Source: Pleomorphomonas carboxyditropha (GTDB taxonomy: Bacteria > Pseudomonadota > Alphaproteobacteria > Rhizobiales > Pleomorphomonadaceae). From it: a stretch of DNA of 64,000 nt. Position 1 is the first letter of the stretch. The number at the start of each line of letters is the position of its first letter. Under the pieces are notes generated by a model. That model made no database searches. It worked only from the letters and a program-made list of their open reading frames with translations, and had not been told where the DNA came from. The DNA lies in NCBI RefSeq assembly GCF_002770725.1, contig NZ_NQVN01000012.1, positions 1 through 64,000 of the forward strand, read 5' to 3'. Below, piece after piece: positions 10,020 through 20,203 of this stretch. The translations under genes were made by a program, and so were the position numbers.

Positions 10020-12368
10020 ATGCGGTCAGGCCAAAGCATCACCGCGCAGCTTTTCTTTTTCGCGCTCCTGCTGGTTCTGCTGGCCGGCGCCGCCGGCGGC
10101 GCCGGCTTTTTCGGCCTGATGCGCACCGGCGCCGCCATCGACGCGGTCACCGGCGTGTCGACGGCGCTCACCAACATCAACACCGCCACCGCCGCCATCC
10201 AGTCGCTCTACGCCTCCGGCCGGTCCGAGGACGCCGAGGCGGCGCTGGCCGGCATCGCCGCCGTCGAGCGGGGCACCGCCGGCACGCCGGCGCTGACCGG
10301 CGTCACCTCCGGCCTCGCCGCGGCGGTTCACGGCCTCTCCACCGGCTGGCGGGACATCGACGCCGTCAGCGCCGACATCGACCGCGCCTTCGCGGCGCTC
10401 GCCGCCGCCGCCGCCAGGCTGGAGGCGCGCGCCGTCGAGGATCTCGGCAAGTCCGAGGACGATCTCGAGGAGGTCAACGCCGCGCTGGACGGCACGCGGG
10501 CCATCGTGTCCGGCCTGACCGACGCCGAACTGCGGCTCACCCGCGGGCGGGCCGCCTTCGAGGCCTACCTGCGCACCGGCGACTTCTTCCAGTTGACGGC
10601 CGGCCAGAACGCCCTCTCCACCGCCGCCCGCCTCGCCGAGGACACCCGTGTCGAGAGCGAGGACCCGGCCTTTGCCGAGGCGCTGAAGGCCATTTCCAGC
10701 CTCACCGGCGATCTCTACCAGGCCGTCGCCCGCAAGGGCGACAACAGCCAGACCATCGACCTCGCCGCCGAGTGGTCGCGCCTGTCGCCGCGCCTCAACA
10801 CCATCGACCAGCGCATCGACGCAGTGAACACCGAGGCGCGCGCCAGCGCCGACAAGGCGTTCAACCGGGCGGCCGGCCTGTCGATCCGCCGCGACCGCGC
10901 CGCCGCCTTCGGCGCGGCGGTCCGCGATTTCCGCACCGCCGCCTACGAGCTGCTGCTCGCCACCGAGGACTACCGGCTCAAGCCCGACGCCGCCCACGGC
11001 ACGGCGATCGACGCCGCCCTCGACCGGGTGAACGGCGCCATCAGCAAGCTCGGCGCCGACGCCGCCAAGGAGGTCGCCGCCCCCTTCGCCGACTACGGCA
11101 AGGCGGCCGCCGGCCTGCGCCGGGCCACCGAGGCACTGGAAGCCGCCCGCGCCGACGCGACCGGGCTGTCGGCCGCCGCCGCCGACGGCCTGCGCCGGAC
11201 CGCCGACGGCGTCGCCGCCGCGGCCCGCGCCGACCGCGACCGCGTCAGCCTGACCGTGCTGGCCGTCATCGCCGGCATCGTCGGCGTCGCCGTCGTGGTG
11301 ACGCTGCTGCTCGACCGCCGCATCGCCCGGCCGCTGCGCACCCTCACCACGGCGATGCGCGCGCTGGCCCACGGCGATCTCGACGTCGCCGTTCCCGTCC
11401 GCAAGGGACGCGACGAGATCGCCGCCATGGGCGAGGCGCTCTTGGTGTTCCAGGCAAGCGGCCGCGAGCGCGAGGACCTGCGCCGCGCCGCCGAGCGCGA
11501 CCAGGCCCAGCGCGAGCAACGCCGGGCGGCGCTGGAAACGGCGATCGCCGCCTTCGACAGCGCCGCCGCCGGCGTCATCGCCACGGTGGAGGGCCTCGCC
11601 GACCAGCTCGGCCGCGGCACCGCCGACCTGTCGGGCGCCGCCTCCCACGCGGCCGAGCTCGCCGGGCGCACGTCGCTGGCCGCCGGCAGCGCCGCCGAAA
11701 GCGTCCGCACCATGGCCGCCGCCGCGACCGAGCTCGCCCGCTCGCAGACCGTCGCCCGCGATCAGGCCGACGCCGCCGTCTCGGTCGCCGGCGCCGGCGC
11801 CGGCCATGCCCGGACGGCCAGCGGCGTCATCGCCAGCCTGTCTGAGACCACCGCCCGGGTCGGCGAGGTGGTGGACCTGATCGGCTCCATCGCCGCCCAG
11901 ACCAACCTTCTGGCCCTCAACGCCACCATCGAGGCGGCGCGGGCCGGCGAGGCCGGCAAGGGCTTCGCCGTGGTGGCCGGCGAGGTGAAGAGCCTCGCCA
12001 ACCAGACGACGCGTGCCACCGACGACATCCGCACGCTGATCGACGGCATCGGCAACGCCACCCGCTCGGCGGTCGAGCTGATCCGCGACATCGCCGCCTC
12101 GATGGCCGATATCGACGCCGCCGCCGGCGCCCTGTCGGAATCGGTGATGGGCCAGGGCGACGCCACGGCCGAGATCTCCGGCAGCGCCGCCATGGCCGCT
12201 TCCTCGACCGACGACATGGCCGCCGGCACGCTGGAACTGGCCGGCGCCGCCGACCGCACCCGCACGGTGGCCGGAGCCGTCACCACCACCGCCGGCACCA
12301 TCCACGCCGAGATCGTCCGCATGCGCGGCCTGATCGAATCCTTCGCCCAGGATGCCCGCGCGGCGTGA
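10020..12368 (+). CDS. Methyl-accepting chemotaxis protein
   Basis: Transmembrane chemoreceptor that passes ligand signals to CheA/CheW. 782 residues: transmembrane helix 1 (about 8-30), a long Ala-rich helical periplasmic domain (about 31-405, reminiscent of bimodular helical or TorS-like sensors), helix 2 (about 408-432), HAMP (about 433-487, containing [18 protein letters not shown]) and a signalling domain. The hairpin tip shows [20 protein letters not shown] followed by [19 protein letters not shown]. No C-terminal CheR-docking pentapeptide is seen. ATG 10020 has GAGGGA upstream. Stands alone; 173 A/T-rich bases before it probably hold its promoter. Ligand unknown. Confidence 0.92.
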   Translation: MRSGQSITAQLFFFALLLVLLAGAAGGAGFFGLMRTGAAIDAVTGVSTALTNINTATAAIQSLYASGRSEDAEAALAGIAAVERGTAGTPALTGVTSGLAAAVHGLSTGWRDIDAVSADIDRAFAALAAAAARLEARAVEDLGKSEDDLEEVNAALDGTRAIVSGLTDAELRLTRGRAAFEAYLRTGDFFQLTAGQNALSTAARLAEDTRVESEDPAFAEALKAISSLTGDLYQAVARKGDNSQTIDLAAEWSRLSPRLNTIDQRIDAVNTEARASADKAFNRAAGLSIRRDRAAAFGAAVRDFRTAAYELLLATEDYRLKPDAAHGTAIDAALDRVNGAISKLGADAAKEVAAPFADYGKAAAGLRRATEALEAARADATGLSAAAADGLRRTADGVAAAARADRDRVSLTVLAVIAGIVGVAVVVTLLLDRRIARPLRTLTTAMRALAHGDLDVAVPVRKGRDEIAAMGEALLVFQASGREREDLRRAAERDQAQREQRRAALETAIAAFDSAAAGVIATVEGLADQLGRGTADLSGAASHAAELAGRTSLAAGSAAESVRTMAAAATELARSQTVARDQADAAVSVAGAGAGHARTASGVIASLSETTARVGEVVDLIGSIAAQTNLLALNATIEAARAGEAGKGFAVVAGEVKSLANQTTRATDDIRTLIDGIGNATRSAVELIRDIAASMADIDAAAGALSESVMGQGDATAEISGSAAMAASSTDDMAAGTLELAGAADRTRTVAGAVTTTAGTIHAEIVRMRGLIESFAQDARAA

Positions 12369-12419
12369 TGGAGAGGTGCCACCGGAACCCAACAATGCTA
12401 TGGGCGCTCCAGCTTGTTG

Positions 12420-12565
12420 GAGACCTATATCGGCCGCTTGCTCCATCCTGCCCGAGGTCCTGCGCCTGCGCGCAGGATGACAGAATTATATATAGGAAAC
12501 ATACATAACCCATCCATAAGGTGTCATCCCCGCGCAGGCAGGGACCTCGGGCAGAATGGGGCACT
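12420..12565. repeat. Family A palindromic repeat, copy 2 (short form)
   Basis: Begins GAGACCTATATCGGCC. First hairpin CCTGCGC/GCGCAGG, then spacer GAATTATATATAGGAAACA, then a second hairpin that has diverged (CCCCGCGCAGGCAGGG). Lies between the convergent chemoreceptor and ygiQ genes. Confidence 0.85.
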
Positions 12566-12591
12566 TCGTCACATATCAGTCGCCCTGAAAT

Positions 12592-14652
12592 CTATCGGGC
12601 ACGCGGCTTCCGGGCCGGCCCGCCGCCCGGCGCACCTCCGAAAGTCCCCTTGGTCACGAACCTCTGGGTGCCATTCTTGCTGCCGGTGCGGCGGCCCTCG
12701 CCGCCGCCGAGGCCGGTGCCGGCCGGCTGGAAATTGGGGATCAGGTGGTGCTTGCCGTTGCCGATCAGGTCGGCGCGGCCCATCGCCTTCAGCGCGTCGC
12801 GCAACAGCGGCCAGTTCTCCGGGTCGTGGTAGCGCAGGAAGGCCTTGTGCAGGCGCCGCTGCTTGAGCCCCTTCACCGTCTCCACCCGCTCCGACGCGCC
12901 GCGCCTCACCGCCTTCAGCGGGTTGACCCCGGAATGATACATGGCGGTGGACAGCGCCATCGGCGACGGCAGGAACGTCTGCACCTGGTCGGCACGATAG
13001 CCGTTCCTCTTCAGCCAGATGGCGAGGTTCATCATGTCCGCGTCCGACGTGCCGGGGTGGGCGGCGATGAAATAGGGGATCAGGAAATACTTCTTGCCGG
13101 CCTCGGCCGCCGCCGCGTCGAACAGCTGCTTGAAGCGGTCGTAGGCGCCGATGCCCGGCTTCATCATCTTGGAGAGCGGCCCCTCCTCGGTATGCTCGGG
13201 CGCGATCTTCAGGTAGCCGCCGACGTGGTGGCGCACCAGTTCCTTGATATAGGTCGGGCTCTTGACGGCGAGGTCGTAGCGGACGCCGGAGGCGACCATC
13301 ACCTTCTTGATGCCCGGCACCGCCCTGACCTTACGGTAGAGCTGGATCAGTGCCTCGTGGCTGGTGTCGAGGTTGGGACAGATGTCGGGATAGACGCAGG
13401 ATGGCTTGCGGCAGGCGTTCTGGATGCGCCCGTCGCGGCAGGCGATGCGGTACATGTTGGCGGTGGGGCCGCCGATGTCGGAAATGATGCCGGTGAACCC
13501 TTCGGTGCGGTCGCGGATCTTCTCGATCTCCTCAAGGATCGAGCCTTCCGACCGGTTCTGGATCACCCGCCCCTCGTGCTCGGTGATCGAACAGAACGAG
13601 CAGCCGCCGAAGCAGCCGCGCATGATGGTGACGGAGAAGCGGATCATCTCCCAGGCGGGAATCTTCGCCTCGCCGTAGCCGGGATGCGGCGCCCGCGCGT
13701 AGGGCAGCTCGTAGACGGCGTCCATTTCCCCGGTGGTGAGCGGCACCGGCGGCGGCGTCACCCACAGCTCGCGGTCGCCGTGCCGCTGGACGAGCGGCCG
13801 GGCGTTGCCCGGGTTGCTCTCGCGATGGAGCACGCGGCTCGCCCGGGCGTAGGTCTCGGCGTCGGCCTCCACCTGCTCGAAGGCCGGCAGGCGCAGCACC
13901 GTGCCGGCGCCGAGCTGGCGGGCGCCCTCGTCGGCGCTGTCGATGTCGTCGGCATGCGCCTCGGTCCAGCCGTCGGGAACGGCGGACTTCATCAGCGCCA
14001 CGCCGCGCACGTCGTCGAAACTCTGCGGGTCGCCACCCCTGGCGATGCGATGCGCCACCTCGACGATCGCCCGCTCGGCATTGCCGTAGAGCAGGATGTC
14101 CGCCTTGGCATCGACCAGGATCGACCGCCGCACCTTGTCCGACCAGTAGTCGTAATGGGCGATGCGCCTCAGCGACGCCTCGATGCCGCCGAGCACGATC
14201 GGCACGTCGCGGAAAGCCTCGCGGCAGCGCTGCGAATAGACGATCACGGCGCGGTCGGGCCGCCGGTCGCCCTCGCCGCCCGGCGTGTAGCTGTCGTTGT
14301 GGCGGATGCGGCGGTCGGAGGTGTAGCGGTTGACCATCGAATCCATGTTGCCGGAGGTCACCCCCCAGAACAGGTTGGGCTTGCCGAGCGCCTTGAAGGC
14401 CTCGGCGTTGCGCCAGTCCGGCTGGGCGATGATGCCGACGCGGAAGCCCTGCGCCTCCAGCAGGCGGCCGATCACCGCCATGCCGAACGACGGATGATCG
14501 ACATAGGCGTCGCCGGTGACGACGATCACGTCGCAACTGTCCCAGCCGAGCGCCTCCATCTCGGCGCGGCTCCGCGGCAGGAACGGTGCCGTGCCGAAGC
14601 GGGCGGCCCAGTGTTTCCGGTAGGAGAAGATCGGCTTGACGGCGTCCATCAT
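12592..14652 (-). CDS. ygiQ: YgiQ-family radical SAM protein
   Basis: Radical S-adenosylmethionine enzyme of the UPF0313/YgiQ family; the reaction is not established. 686 residues. An N-terminal domain (residues about 20-100, [20 protein letters not shown]) resembles the conserved UPF0313 N-domain. The [4Fe-4S] cluster motif CFGGCSFC follows VTIMRG at about 345. Further Cys pairs occur in [15 protein letters not shown]. The C-terminus is Gly/Arg/Lys-rich. ATG 14652 is chosen over the longer frame to 14739, whose extra residues are Pro/Arg-rich and unlike the family start ([12 protein letters not shown]). Monocistronic, convergent with the chemoreceptor. Confidence 0.9.
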   Translation of the reverse strand: MMDAVKPIFSYRKHWAARFGTAPFLPRSRAEMEALGWDSCDVIVVTGDAYVDHPSFGMAVIGRLLEAQGFRVGIIAQPDWRNAEAFKALGKPNLFWGVTSGNMDSMVNRYTSDRRIRHNDSYTPGGEGDRRPDRAVIVYSQRCREAFRDVPIVLGGIEASLRRIAHYDYWSDKVRRSILVDAKADILLYGNAERAIVEVAHRIARGGDPQSFDDVRGVALMKSAVPDGWTEAHADDIDSADEGARQLGAGTVLRLPAFEQVEADAETYARASRVLHRESNPGNARPLVQRHGDRELWVTPPPVPLTTGEMDAVYELPYARAPHPGYGEAKIPAWEMIRFSVTIMRGCFGGCSFCSITEHEGRVIQNRSEGSILEEIEKIRDRTEGFTGIISDIGGPTANMYRIACRDGRIQNACRKPSCVYPDICPNLDTSHEALIQLYRKVRAVPGIKKVMVASGVRYDLAVKSPTYIKELVRHHVGGYLKIAPEHTEEGPLSKMMKPGIGAYDRFKQLFDAAAAEAGKKYFLIPYFIAAHPGTSDADMMNLAIWLKRNGYRADQVQTFLPSPMALSTAMYHSGVNPLKAVRRGASERVETVKGLKQRRLHKAFLRYHDPENWPLLRDALKAMGRADLIGNGKHHLIPNFQPAGTGLGGGEGRRTGSKNGTQRFVTKGTFGGAPGGGPARKPRAR

Positions 14653-14839
14653 GGCCCTGCCGTTAACAGATTTGCTTCGGCGAGGGAACGCCGGCGACGG
14701 CCCCGCCCGGCGGTGCGGCGCCGTCGGCCGCGGCGGCAAGCCCTTGAAAAACAGGCGGTTATCGCGAGAGAAAACTTGGCCGTAAAACTCCCGATAGGAG
14801 AAACATACAAAAAATAACGCCCGGTGGGGTTGAAACCCT

Positions 14840-14868
14840 TTGAGTCCACCGCCGCTCTTTGCTATTAT
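14840..14868 (+). promoter_or_regulatory. Possible sigma-70 promoter of a small transcript
   Basis: TTGAGT and TATTAT with a 17-base spacer, in a locally A/T-rich stretch with no coding frame behind it. Predicted start near 14875. Confidence 0.4.
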
Positions 14869-14874
14869 TAAGAC

Positions 14875-15072
14875 ATGATGAATTTGTAGGCGCCTATATC
14901 GACTTATAAAATAACAAGCCGTTCAGGAAACGCCTTGGGCCGAGCGAAACAGAAAAGAACGATCCGGAAGTTCGATTTTCATGACGTGAAGCTAAACGCC
15001 CCGAGCGAGCAGTCCTAGTTTAGGCAATATTTCTCAAAAAAGCCGGAACAATTTTGTTCCGGCTTTTATTTT
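14875..15072 (+). ncRNA. Candidate small RNA of about 200 nt
   Basis: The region between a plausible promoter (14840-14868) and a strong intrinsic terminator (15038-15067 plus U tract) holds no convincing ORF: the ATG at 14875 stops after four codons. The terminator has a run of T on both strands, so it could serve only the minus-strand gene that ends at 15066. The ncRNA call therefore rests on the promoter and the lack of coding sequence. No known RNA family was recognised. Confidence 0.35.
15038..15067. terminator. Bidirectional intrinsic terminator
   Basis: Perfect 12-base arms AAAAGCCGGAAC/GTTCCGGCTTTT around AATTTT, with TTTTATTTT on the plus side and TTTTTTG on the minus side. The minus-strand gene's TAA stop lies inside the stem. 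Confidence 0.85.
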
Positions 15073-15887
15073 GGCCGATATTCGCTCCAGAGATCCCGGG
15101 CCTGCGTGGCGATGGCGGCGATTTCGTTCGCCTTGTCGGCGAACCAGGCGTCGAAATCGACCAGCAACTGCTCGTTGAGGCTGATCAGCCGCCAAGCCGG
15201 CGCCTCGGTCCTGATGAGCCCCTGCGCCTCAGCCGCGTGCAGCAGGTTCCAGATCTGGCTTTTCGACACGCAAAAGGCGCCGGCCGTCGCCATCACGTCG
15301 AAGGCGACGGACGTCGAGCCGCTTTTCTGCCATTCCCACAGCAGTTCCAGCAGCATCGAATAGCCGCCGTCGCGCGTGATGAAGAAGGCGATGGTAGGAT
15401 GGCGCTGCACGAACGCCGTCACCTCGTCGGGCGTCGCCGCCCGGGTAAGGCGGAAGGCCAGGGCGAATTCCGGCGTCGAGCGCTCGGCCTCGGTCAGCCG
15501 GAACAGCCCCAGCGGCTCGAGCGGCGTGAGCTGCGCCATCAGCCAGCGATGGTCCTCGCTCACCATCTTGCCGGTCGGCTCGAGCAGGCGCTGGCGGCGG
15601 TCGTCGGCCGGCCGCGTGTCGAGGAAGCCGAGCTTGCGCAACAGCAGCACCTGCGCCGCCACCCGCCCCGGGCTGACGCCGCCGTGCTCCGCCGACAGTT
15701 TCTGCAGGCGGGTGAGCGTCAGCGCCGGCGCGGCGGGGTCGAACGCATGTCGGGCATGGACGTGCAGCGCACAGCCGAAGATGAGGTGGCGCGGCAATGT
15801 GTTGACGGCCTTGTTGAGGAGGCCGGTATTCCGATAGAGGGCGCTCGCCCTCTCGATGTAGATGGCCCTTGCGTCCGCAAACCCCAT
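15066..15887 (-). CDS. Uncharacterised protein with winged-helix-like segments
   Basis: 273-residue cytoplasmic protein of no family I can name. Two stretches look like winged helices: about residues 60-115 (LTRLQKLSAEHGGVSPGRVA then LLRKLGFLDTRPADDRRQRL) and about 190-235 (FCVSKSQIWNLLHAAEAQGL then IRTEAPAWRLISL). The first, with its DDRR wing, resembles MarR-type DNA-binding domains. A DNA-binding regulator is therefore a reasonable inference, not a recognition. ATG 15887 has GGAG five bases upstream; a TTG five codons earlier is less likely. It is divergent from the flavoprotein gene at 16224. Confidence 0.55.
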   Translation of the reverse strand: MGFADARAIYIERASALYRNTGLLNKAVNTLPRHLIFGCALHVHARHAFDPAAPALTLTRLQKLSAEHGGVSPGRVAAQVLLLRKLGFLDTRPADDRRQRLLEPTGKMVSEDHRWLMAQLTPLEPLGLFRLTEAERSTPEFALAFRLTRAATPDEVTAFVQRHPTIAFFITRDGGYSMLLELLWEWQKSGSTSVAFDVMATAGAFCVSKSQIWNLLHAAEAQGLIRTEAPAWRLISLNEQLLVDFDAWFADKANEIAAIATQARDLWSEYRPK

Positions 15888-16223
15888 GGCCACTCCACTC
15901 AACGGCCTCAGTATTTATACTATATCCCAGCGGTCATCTTTTTCAAAGCACAGCTGGGCGGCAGTTGCCCGGCGACGCGGCAGCTATCCGTGCCGACAAA
16001 TTCCGCTTGCGCCCGAGGAGCCGCCGCCGCGCAGGCCGGCATCGGGACAAGCGAAACGAATTCGACATTTGAATTCCGGCTGGCATAAGGCGCCTAAACA
16101 AATGACAAATTCGAAAGCCCCACTAGAAACAACAGAATAATAAAGTGGTTCCCGTGACTTCGACATTTGATCTCGCCATGATATCGGGCGGATGAAAATG
16201 TCGGAGCCGAAGCGGAGATGGTG
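15888..16223. other. Intergenic region with a repeated 12-mer
   Basis: A 336-base divergent region. TTCGACATTTGA occurs twice in the same orientation, at 16061-16072 and 16159-16170, and a related CAAATGACAAATTCGAA lies between them. These could be operator sites for the adjacent winged-helix-like protein, but nothing in the sequence proves it. The A/T-rich part at 15910-15925 (TATTTATACTATAT) may hold a promoter. Confidence 0.3.
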
Positions 16224-17423
16224 ATGGCGGAGGTGGCGATCGTCGGCGGCGGGCCGGCCGGCCTGATGGCGGCGGAGGTTTTGGCGGCGGCGGGCCGCCA
16301 TGTCACCGTCTACGACGGCCTGCCGAGCCCGGCCCGCAAGCTGCTGCTCGCCGGCAAGAGCGGCCTCAACCTCACCCATGCCGAGCCCTACGAGCGCTTC
16401 GTCGGCCGCTACCGGCCCGCCGCGCCGGCGCTGATCGCCGCGCTCGACGCCTTCCGGCCGGACGATGTCGCCCAATGGGCCGACGGCCTCGGCGCCGAGA
16501 CCTTCACCGGCTCGTCCGGCCGGGTATTTCCCAAGGCGATGAAGGCGTCGCCGCTGCTGCGCGCCTGGCTCAAGCGCCTCGCCGGCCTCGGCGTGACGGT
16601 GAGGACGCGCCACCGCTGGACCGGCTTTTGCGAAAAGGGCCTCACGTTCGACACGCCGGACGGCAATCTCGAAAGAACCGCCGATGCCGTGCTGTTCGCG
16701 CTCGGCGGCGCCTCCTGGCCACGCCTCGGCTCGGATGCCGGCTGGGTCGCGCCCTTCAGGGCGATCGGCGTCGATGTCGCCGAGCTGAAACCGGCCAACG
16801 CCGGCTTCGACGTCGCTTGGGACGCCGCCTTCGTCGAGCGTTTCGCCGGCGCGCCGGTCAAATCGGTGACGGCGACGTCGGACGCCGGCACGACGCCGGG
16901 CGAATTCGTCATCAGTCGCCACGGCATCGAGGGCAGCCTCGTCTACGCCCATGCGGCCGCCCTGCGCGACCGGCTCGGCGCCGAGGGCAAGGCCGATTTC
17001 GTCATCGATCTGGCGCCCGGCCGCACCGCTGAGCGCCTCGCCCGCGACCTCGGCCGGCAGGGCGCCAAGGCGTCGTTCAGCAACCGCCTGAGGAAGGGCG
17101 CCGGCCTCGACGGCGTCAAGGCGGCGCTCGCTCGGCTGTTTTCCTCGGAGGAAGAGCGCCGCGATCCCGACTGGCTCGCCGCCCGCCTCAAGGCGCTGCC
17201 GATCCCGCTTAGCCGCATCCGGCCGATCGAGGAGGCGATCTCCTCGGCCGGCGGCATCCGCTTTTCCAGTATCGACAGCCGCTTCATGCTGACGGCGCGG
17301 CCGGGCGTCTTCGTCGCCGGCGAAATGCTCGACTGGGAGGCGCCGACCGGCGGCTACCTCCTCACCGGCTGCTTCGCCACCGGCCGCGCCGCGGCGCGGG
17401 GACTGATGGAGTGGCTCGGCTAG
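16224..17423 (+). CDS. TIGR03862-type FAD-dependent flavoprotein (HI0933/BaiN family)
   Basis: Putative flavoprotein oxidoreductase of unknown substrate. 399 residues with an N-terminal Rossmann fold [20 protein letters not shown], the family motif [17 protein letters not shown], and a C-terminal FAD-contact block [23 protein letters not shown] 16224 is preferred to ATG 16218 because the GGAG at 16213-16216 is six bases from the former and abuts the latter. Its TAG stop overlaps the stop of convergent folD (CTAG shared). Known members are generally unstudied. Confidence 0.85.
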   Translation: MAEVAIVGGGPAGLMAAEVLAAAGRHVTVYDGLPSPARKLLLAGKSGLNLTHAEPYERFVGRYRPAAPALIAALDAFRPDDVAQWADGLGAETFTGSSGRVFPKAMKASPLLRAWLKRLAGLGVTVRTRHRWTGFCEKGLTFDTPDGNLERTADAVLFALGGASWPRLGSDAGWVAPFRAIGVDVAELKPANAGFDVAWDAAFVERFAGAPVKSVTATSDAGTTPGEFVISRHGIEGSLVYAHAAALRDRLGAEGKADFVIDLAPGRTAERLARDLGRQGAKASFSNRLRKGAGLDGVKAALARLFSSEEERRDPDWLAARLKALPIPLSRIRPIEEAISSAGGIRFSSIDSRFMLTARPGVFVAGEMLDWEAPTGGYLLTGCFATGRAAARGLMEWLG

Positions 17424-18286
17424 CCGGCGATCCGCCGCGCCGCCGAATCCAGCGTGTTCAGCATCAGGCAGGCGATGGTCATCGGGCCGACGCCCTTCGG
17501 CACCGGCGTGATGAAGCCGGCCACCTCGGCCGCCGAGGCGAAATCGACGTCGCCGACCAGCTTGCCCTTGCCGTCCACCTCGATGCGGTTGATGCCGACG
17601 TCGATCACCACGGCGCCCGGCTTCACCCAGTCGCCCTTGACCATCAGCGGCCGACCGACGGCGGCGACCAACACGTCGGCGGTGCGGCAGAGGTCCGGCA
17701 GGTCGGCGGTCCTGGAATGGGCGATGGTGACGGTGGCGTTCTTCTGCAGGAGAAGCTGCGCCATCGGCTTGCCGACGATGTTGGAACGGCCGATCACCAC
17801 CGCATGCTTGCCGGCAAGGCTGGGCAATAGGCGGTCGATCAGGATCTGGGCGCCGCGCGGCGTGCAGGGCACGAAGCCCGGCAGGCCGATGGACAGGCGG
17901 CCGGCGTTGACCGGATGGAAGCCGTCGACATCCTTGTCGGGATCGATCAGCCCGAGCACCTTGTCGGCGTCGATCTGCTTCGGCAGCGGCAACTGCACCA
18001 GGATGCCGTGCACCGCCGGATCGGCGTTGAGCTTGCCGACGAGCGCCAAGAGGTCGGCTTCCGAGGTGTCGGCCGGCAGGATGTGCTCGAAGCTCCTGAG
18101 GCCGCATTCGGCCGTCGCCTTCAGCTTGTTCCTCACGTAGACGCCGCTCGCCGGATCGTCGCCGACCAGCACCACCGCCAGACCGGGGACGACGCCGTGC
18201 TTGTCCTTCATCTCGGCGGCGCGGACGGCGATGTCCCGGCGGAGCTCGGCGGCGATGGCAAAGCCATCGATAATCTGTGCGACCAT
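17420..18286 (-). CDS. folD: Bifunctional methylenetetrahydrofolate dehydrogenase/cyclohydrolase
   Basis: Interconverts 5,10-methylene- and 10-formyl-tetrahydrofolate with NADP, supplying one-carbon units for purine and fMet synthesis. 288 residues, usual length. The catalytic Tyr50-x3-Lys54 lies in [18 protein letters not shown] and [13 protein letters not shown] are the substrate-site motifs; [17 protein letters not shown] binds NADP; the C-terminal [10 protein letters not shown] is intact. Monocistronic, followed upstream by about 800 bases of repeats. Shares four bases with the convergent flavoprotein gene, so no room is left for a separate terminator. Confidence 0.96.
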   Translation of the reverse strand: MVAQIIDGFAIAAELRRDIAVRAAEMKDKHGVVPGLAVVLVGDDPASGVYVRNKLKATAECGLRSFEHILPADTSEADLLALVGKLNADPAVHGILVQLPLPKQIDADKVLGLIDPDKDVDGFHPVNAGRLSIGLPGFVPCTPRGAQILIDRLLPSLAGKHAVVIGRSNIVGKPMAQLLLQKNATVTIAHSRTADLPDLCRTADVLVAAVGRPLMVKGDWVKPGAVVIDVGINRIEVDGKGKLVGDVDFASAAEVAGFITPVPKGVGPMTIACLMLNTLDSAARRIAG

Positions 18287-18439
18287 GGCGGTATCCCCTC
18301 GTGGCTGGAAACCGGGCCTAACCAGATAAGCCCGGCGATTGCAAGCGGCCGGGTGAAATCAATCGACTAAGGTGACGGGATGGAGGTGGCCCCGTCCAAT
18401 CCGAGAGGGTCCTTTCCACGCTGCTTATGTCAGTCTGGG

Positions 18440-18633
18440 TATCCCATATTCGCCCCTCGCCTCTTTCTGCCCGAGGTCCTCCGCCTGCGCGGAGGATGAC
18501 ACTCTATGGGGAGGGGAGGCAAGGATGGAGAGCGATGCGCTATCCGGCTGTTTCCCATATATAAATCTGTCATCCTACGCGCAGGCGGAGGACCTCAGGC
18601 CGAAAAGGGCGCCAAGGCAAATATCGGGCACCG
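18440..18633. repeat. Family A palindromic repeat, copy 3 (long form)
   Basis: First hairpin CCTCCGC/GCGGAGG, long centre with TATGGGGAGG and GCTATCCGGCTGTTTCC, second hairpin CCTACGC/GCGGAGG, end AAATATCGGGCACCG. Same internal segment and orientation as copy 1. Followed by a linker (about 18620-18690) that recurs after copy 6. Confidence 0.85.
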
Positions 18634-18692
18634 ACCTACACGAAACCGATCGGACGCCACGACACCATCCCGAAGCGCGGTTGATATCGGGC

Positions 18693-18842
18693 CACCCCTC
18701 TCCCTGGTCCCTCTCCCACAAGGGGCGAGGGGACGATGGGATTTGCCGACCCATTGGTCTGAACGGGCGCGTTTTCCAGCAATGGGTAGACCCAAACCGC
18801 GTCCCCTCGCCCCTTGTGGGAGAGGGACCAGGGAGAGGGGTG
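18693..18842. repeat. Family B palindrome, copy 2
   Basis: Arms of about 40 bases. The left begins CACCCCTCTCCCTGGTCCC and the right ends GGACCAGGGAGAGGGGTG, around about 65 bases. Sandwiched between family A copies 3 and 4. Confidence 0.85.
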
Positions 18843-18884
18843 TCCTGAGACTCGACGATGCCAGACAGCGCACCGGTCCGATCG

Positions 18885-19079
18885 GAGACCTATATTAGCC
18901 GCCCGCCCTCTCCTGCCCGAGGTCCTACGCCTTCGCGTAGGATGACAGATTTATATATAGGAAACAGCCGGATAGGGCATCGCCCTCCATCCTTAGCCTC
19001 CCCTCCCCATAGGGTGTCATCCTACGCGAAGGCGTAGGACCTCTGGCCGAAAAGGGCGCCAAGGCAAATATCGGGTGCC
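18885..19079. repeat. Family A palindromic repeat, copy 4 (long form, inverted centre)
   Basis: Begins GAGACCTATATTAGCC. Both hairpins are CCTACGC/GCGTAGG. The long internal segment is inverted relative to copies 1 and 3 (GGAAACAGCCGGATAG towards CCTCCCCTCCCCATAG). It ends flush with the stop of the next minus-strand gene. Confidence 0.85.
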
Positions 19080-19080
19080 C

Positions 19081-20130
19081 TCAGCTCTCCAGCGCGCCGC
19101 CATCCTTGGCCGTCGCCGAACGCTCGTCGCCGACGATCTTCACGAGGTCATCGCCCACCCGGATGGCGCGGGCGAGCACGCGGGTCAGCACCAGGCCGGG
19201 CGCCACGGCATGGACCGGCACCACCGACGCAGGATCGCCCGGCACCGGAATCAGTTCGGCGACGAGCTGCCCGGCCCTGACCACATCGCCCGGCTTGACG
19301 TGGAAGAAGGCCATGCCGCCGACCGGCGCCCTGATCATCTCGACATAGGACTGCGGCACGCCCTTGCCGGTGAACGGCCCGACCGGCGTCGCCGCCGCAT
19401 CGGTGATCACCCCGCGTCCGACCAGGAAGCGGTAGAGGCCCTCGCCGTCCTTCTCGGCCGTGTCCGGCCCGACGTCGTGAATGCCCTTCAGCTCCACCGT
19501 CGCCACGACGCGGCGCTCGAAACCGCCCGCCGCCAGATGCGGCCGGAAAGCCGCCTCGTCGAAGGAAGCGTCGGTGCCGCCCTCGAAGGTCAGCACGGCG
19601 CCGCAATCGAGGACGGCGGCGAGGTCGGCGCTGTGCGGCCAAAGTTCGGCCGGCATGTAGAGATAGTTCGGCCCCTCGTTGTCGCAGTGAAGGTCGAGCA
19701 CCAGATCGGCGTCGAGCGCCAGCTTCTGCAGCGTCGCCTTCAGCCGGCGGTCGCAGGAGACGCCGTCGGCGTCGTCGGTCAATAGCGCCGGATCGGGCCG
19801 GTCGATCAACGCGAAGGCGCGGTTGAAGTTGGTGCGGCTGCCGTAGAAGAAACGGCCCTGATGGTCGTCCCACTGGAACTGGTTGAGGCCGATCGGATTG
19901 GCGAAGGGCACGACGGTGACCGAGCCCCTGAGCCGTCCCTCCGCCTCGGCGGCCTGCAGCCTGGGGATCAGCACGTGCAGCGCCGCGACGCCAGGCAACT
20001 CGTTGCCGTGCAGCGCCGCCTGCAAATAGGCTTTGGGCGCCTTGGGATCGGAGCCCTGAAAGCGCAGCACCGTCAGGGAATAGCAGAGGCCCGGCATGTC
20101 GCCGGGAAGGGTCAGAATCGTCTTGTCCAT
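19081..20130 (-). CDS. Succinylglutamate desuccinylase/aspartoacylase-family zinc hydrolase
   Basis: M14-like zinc-dependent deacylase or amidohydrolase; the substrate is not evident. 349 residues. Zinc-ligand motifs are HGNELPG (His and Glu, about residue 40) and DLHCD (His, about 146). A C-terminal beta-rich region with a biotinyl/lipoyl-like turn (VKPGDVVRAGQLVAELIPVP) is typical of this family. ATG 20130 has no strong ribosome site but the N-terminus fits. Adjacent genes are unrelated (folD and cysG), so context does not narrow the substrate; N-acyl amino acids or ectoine-type amides are possible. Confidence 0.8.
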   Translation of the reverse strand: MDKTILTLPGDMPGLCYSLTVLRFQGSDPKAPKAYLQAALHGNELPGVAALHVLIPRLQAAEAEGRLRGSVTVVPFANPIGLNQFQWDDHQGRFFYGSRTNFNRAFALIDRPDPALLTDDADGVSCDRRLKATLQKLALDADLVLDLHCDNEGPNYLYMPAELWPHSADLAAVLDCGAVLTFEGGTDASFDEAAFRPHLAAGGFERRVVATVELKGIHDVGPDTAEKDGEGLYRFLVGRGVITDAAATPVGPFTGKGVPQSYVEMIRAPVGGMAFFHVKPGDVVRAGQLVAELIPVPGDPASVVPVHAVAPGLVLTRVLARAIRVGDDLVKIVGDERSATAKDGGALES

Positions 20131-20203
20131 GCCGTCCGTCCATAGAGAATGCGACGGAGTCCTAGCATCCGGGACGGCGGCAAGGCGATGAAAAACAACG
20201 GGC

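Noticed and set aside
10026-12446. 806-codon minus-strand frame opposite the chemoreceptor
   Set aside because: Gly/Ala-rich shadow; the plus strand has HAMP and signalling motifs.
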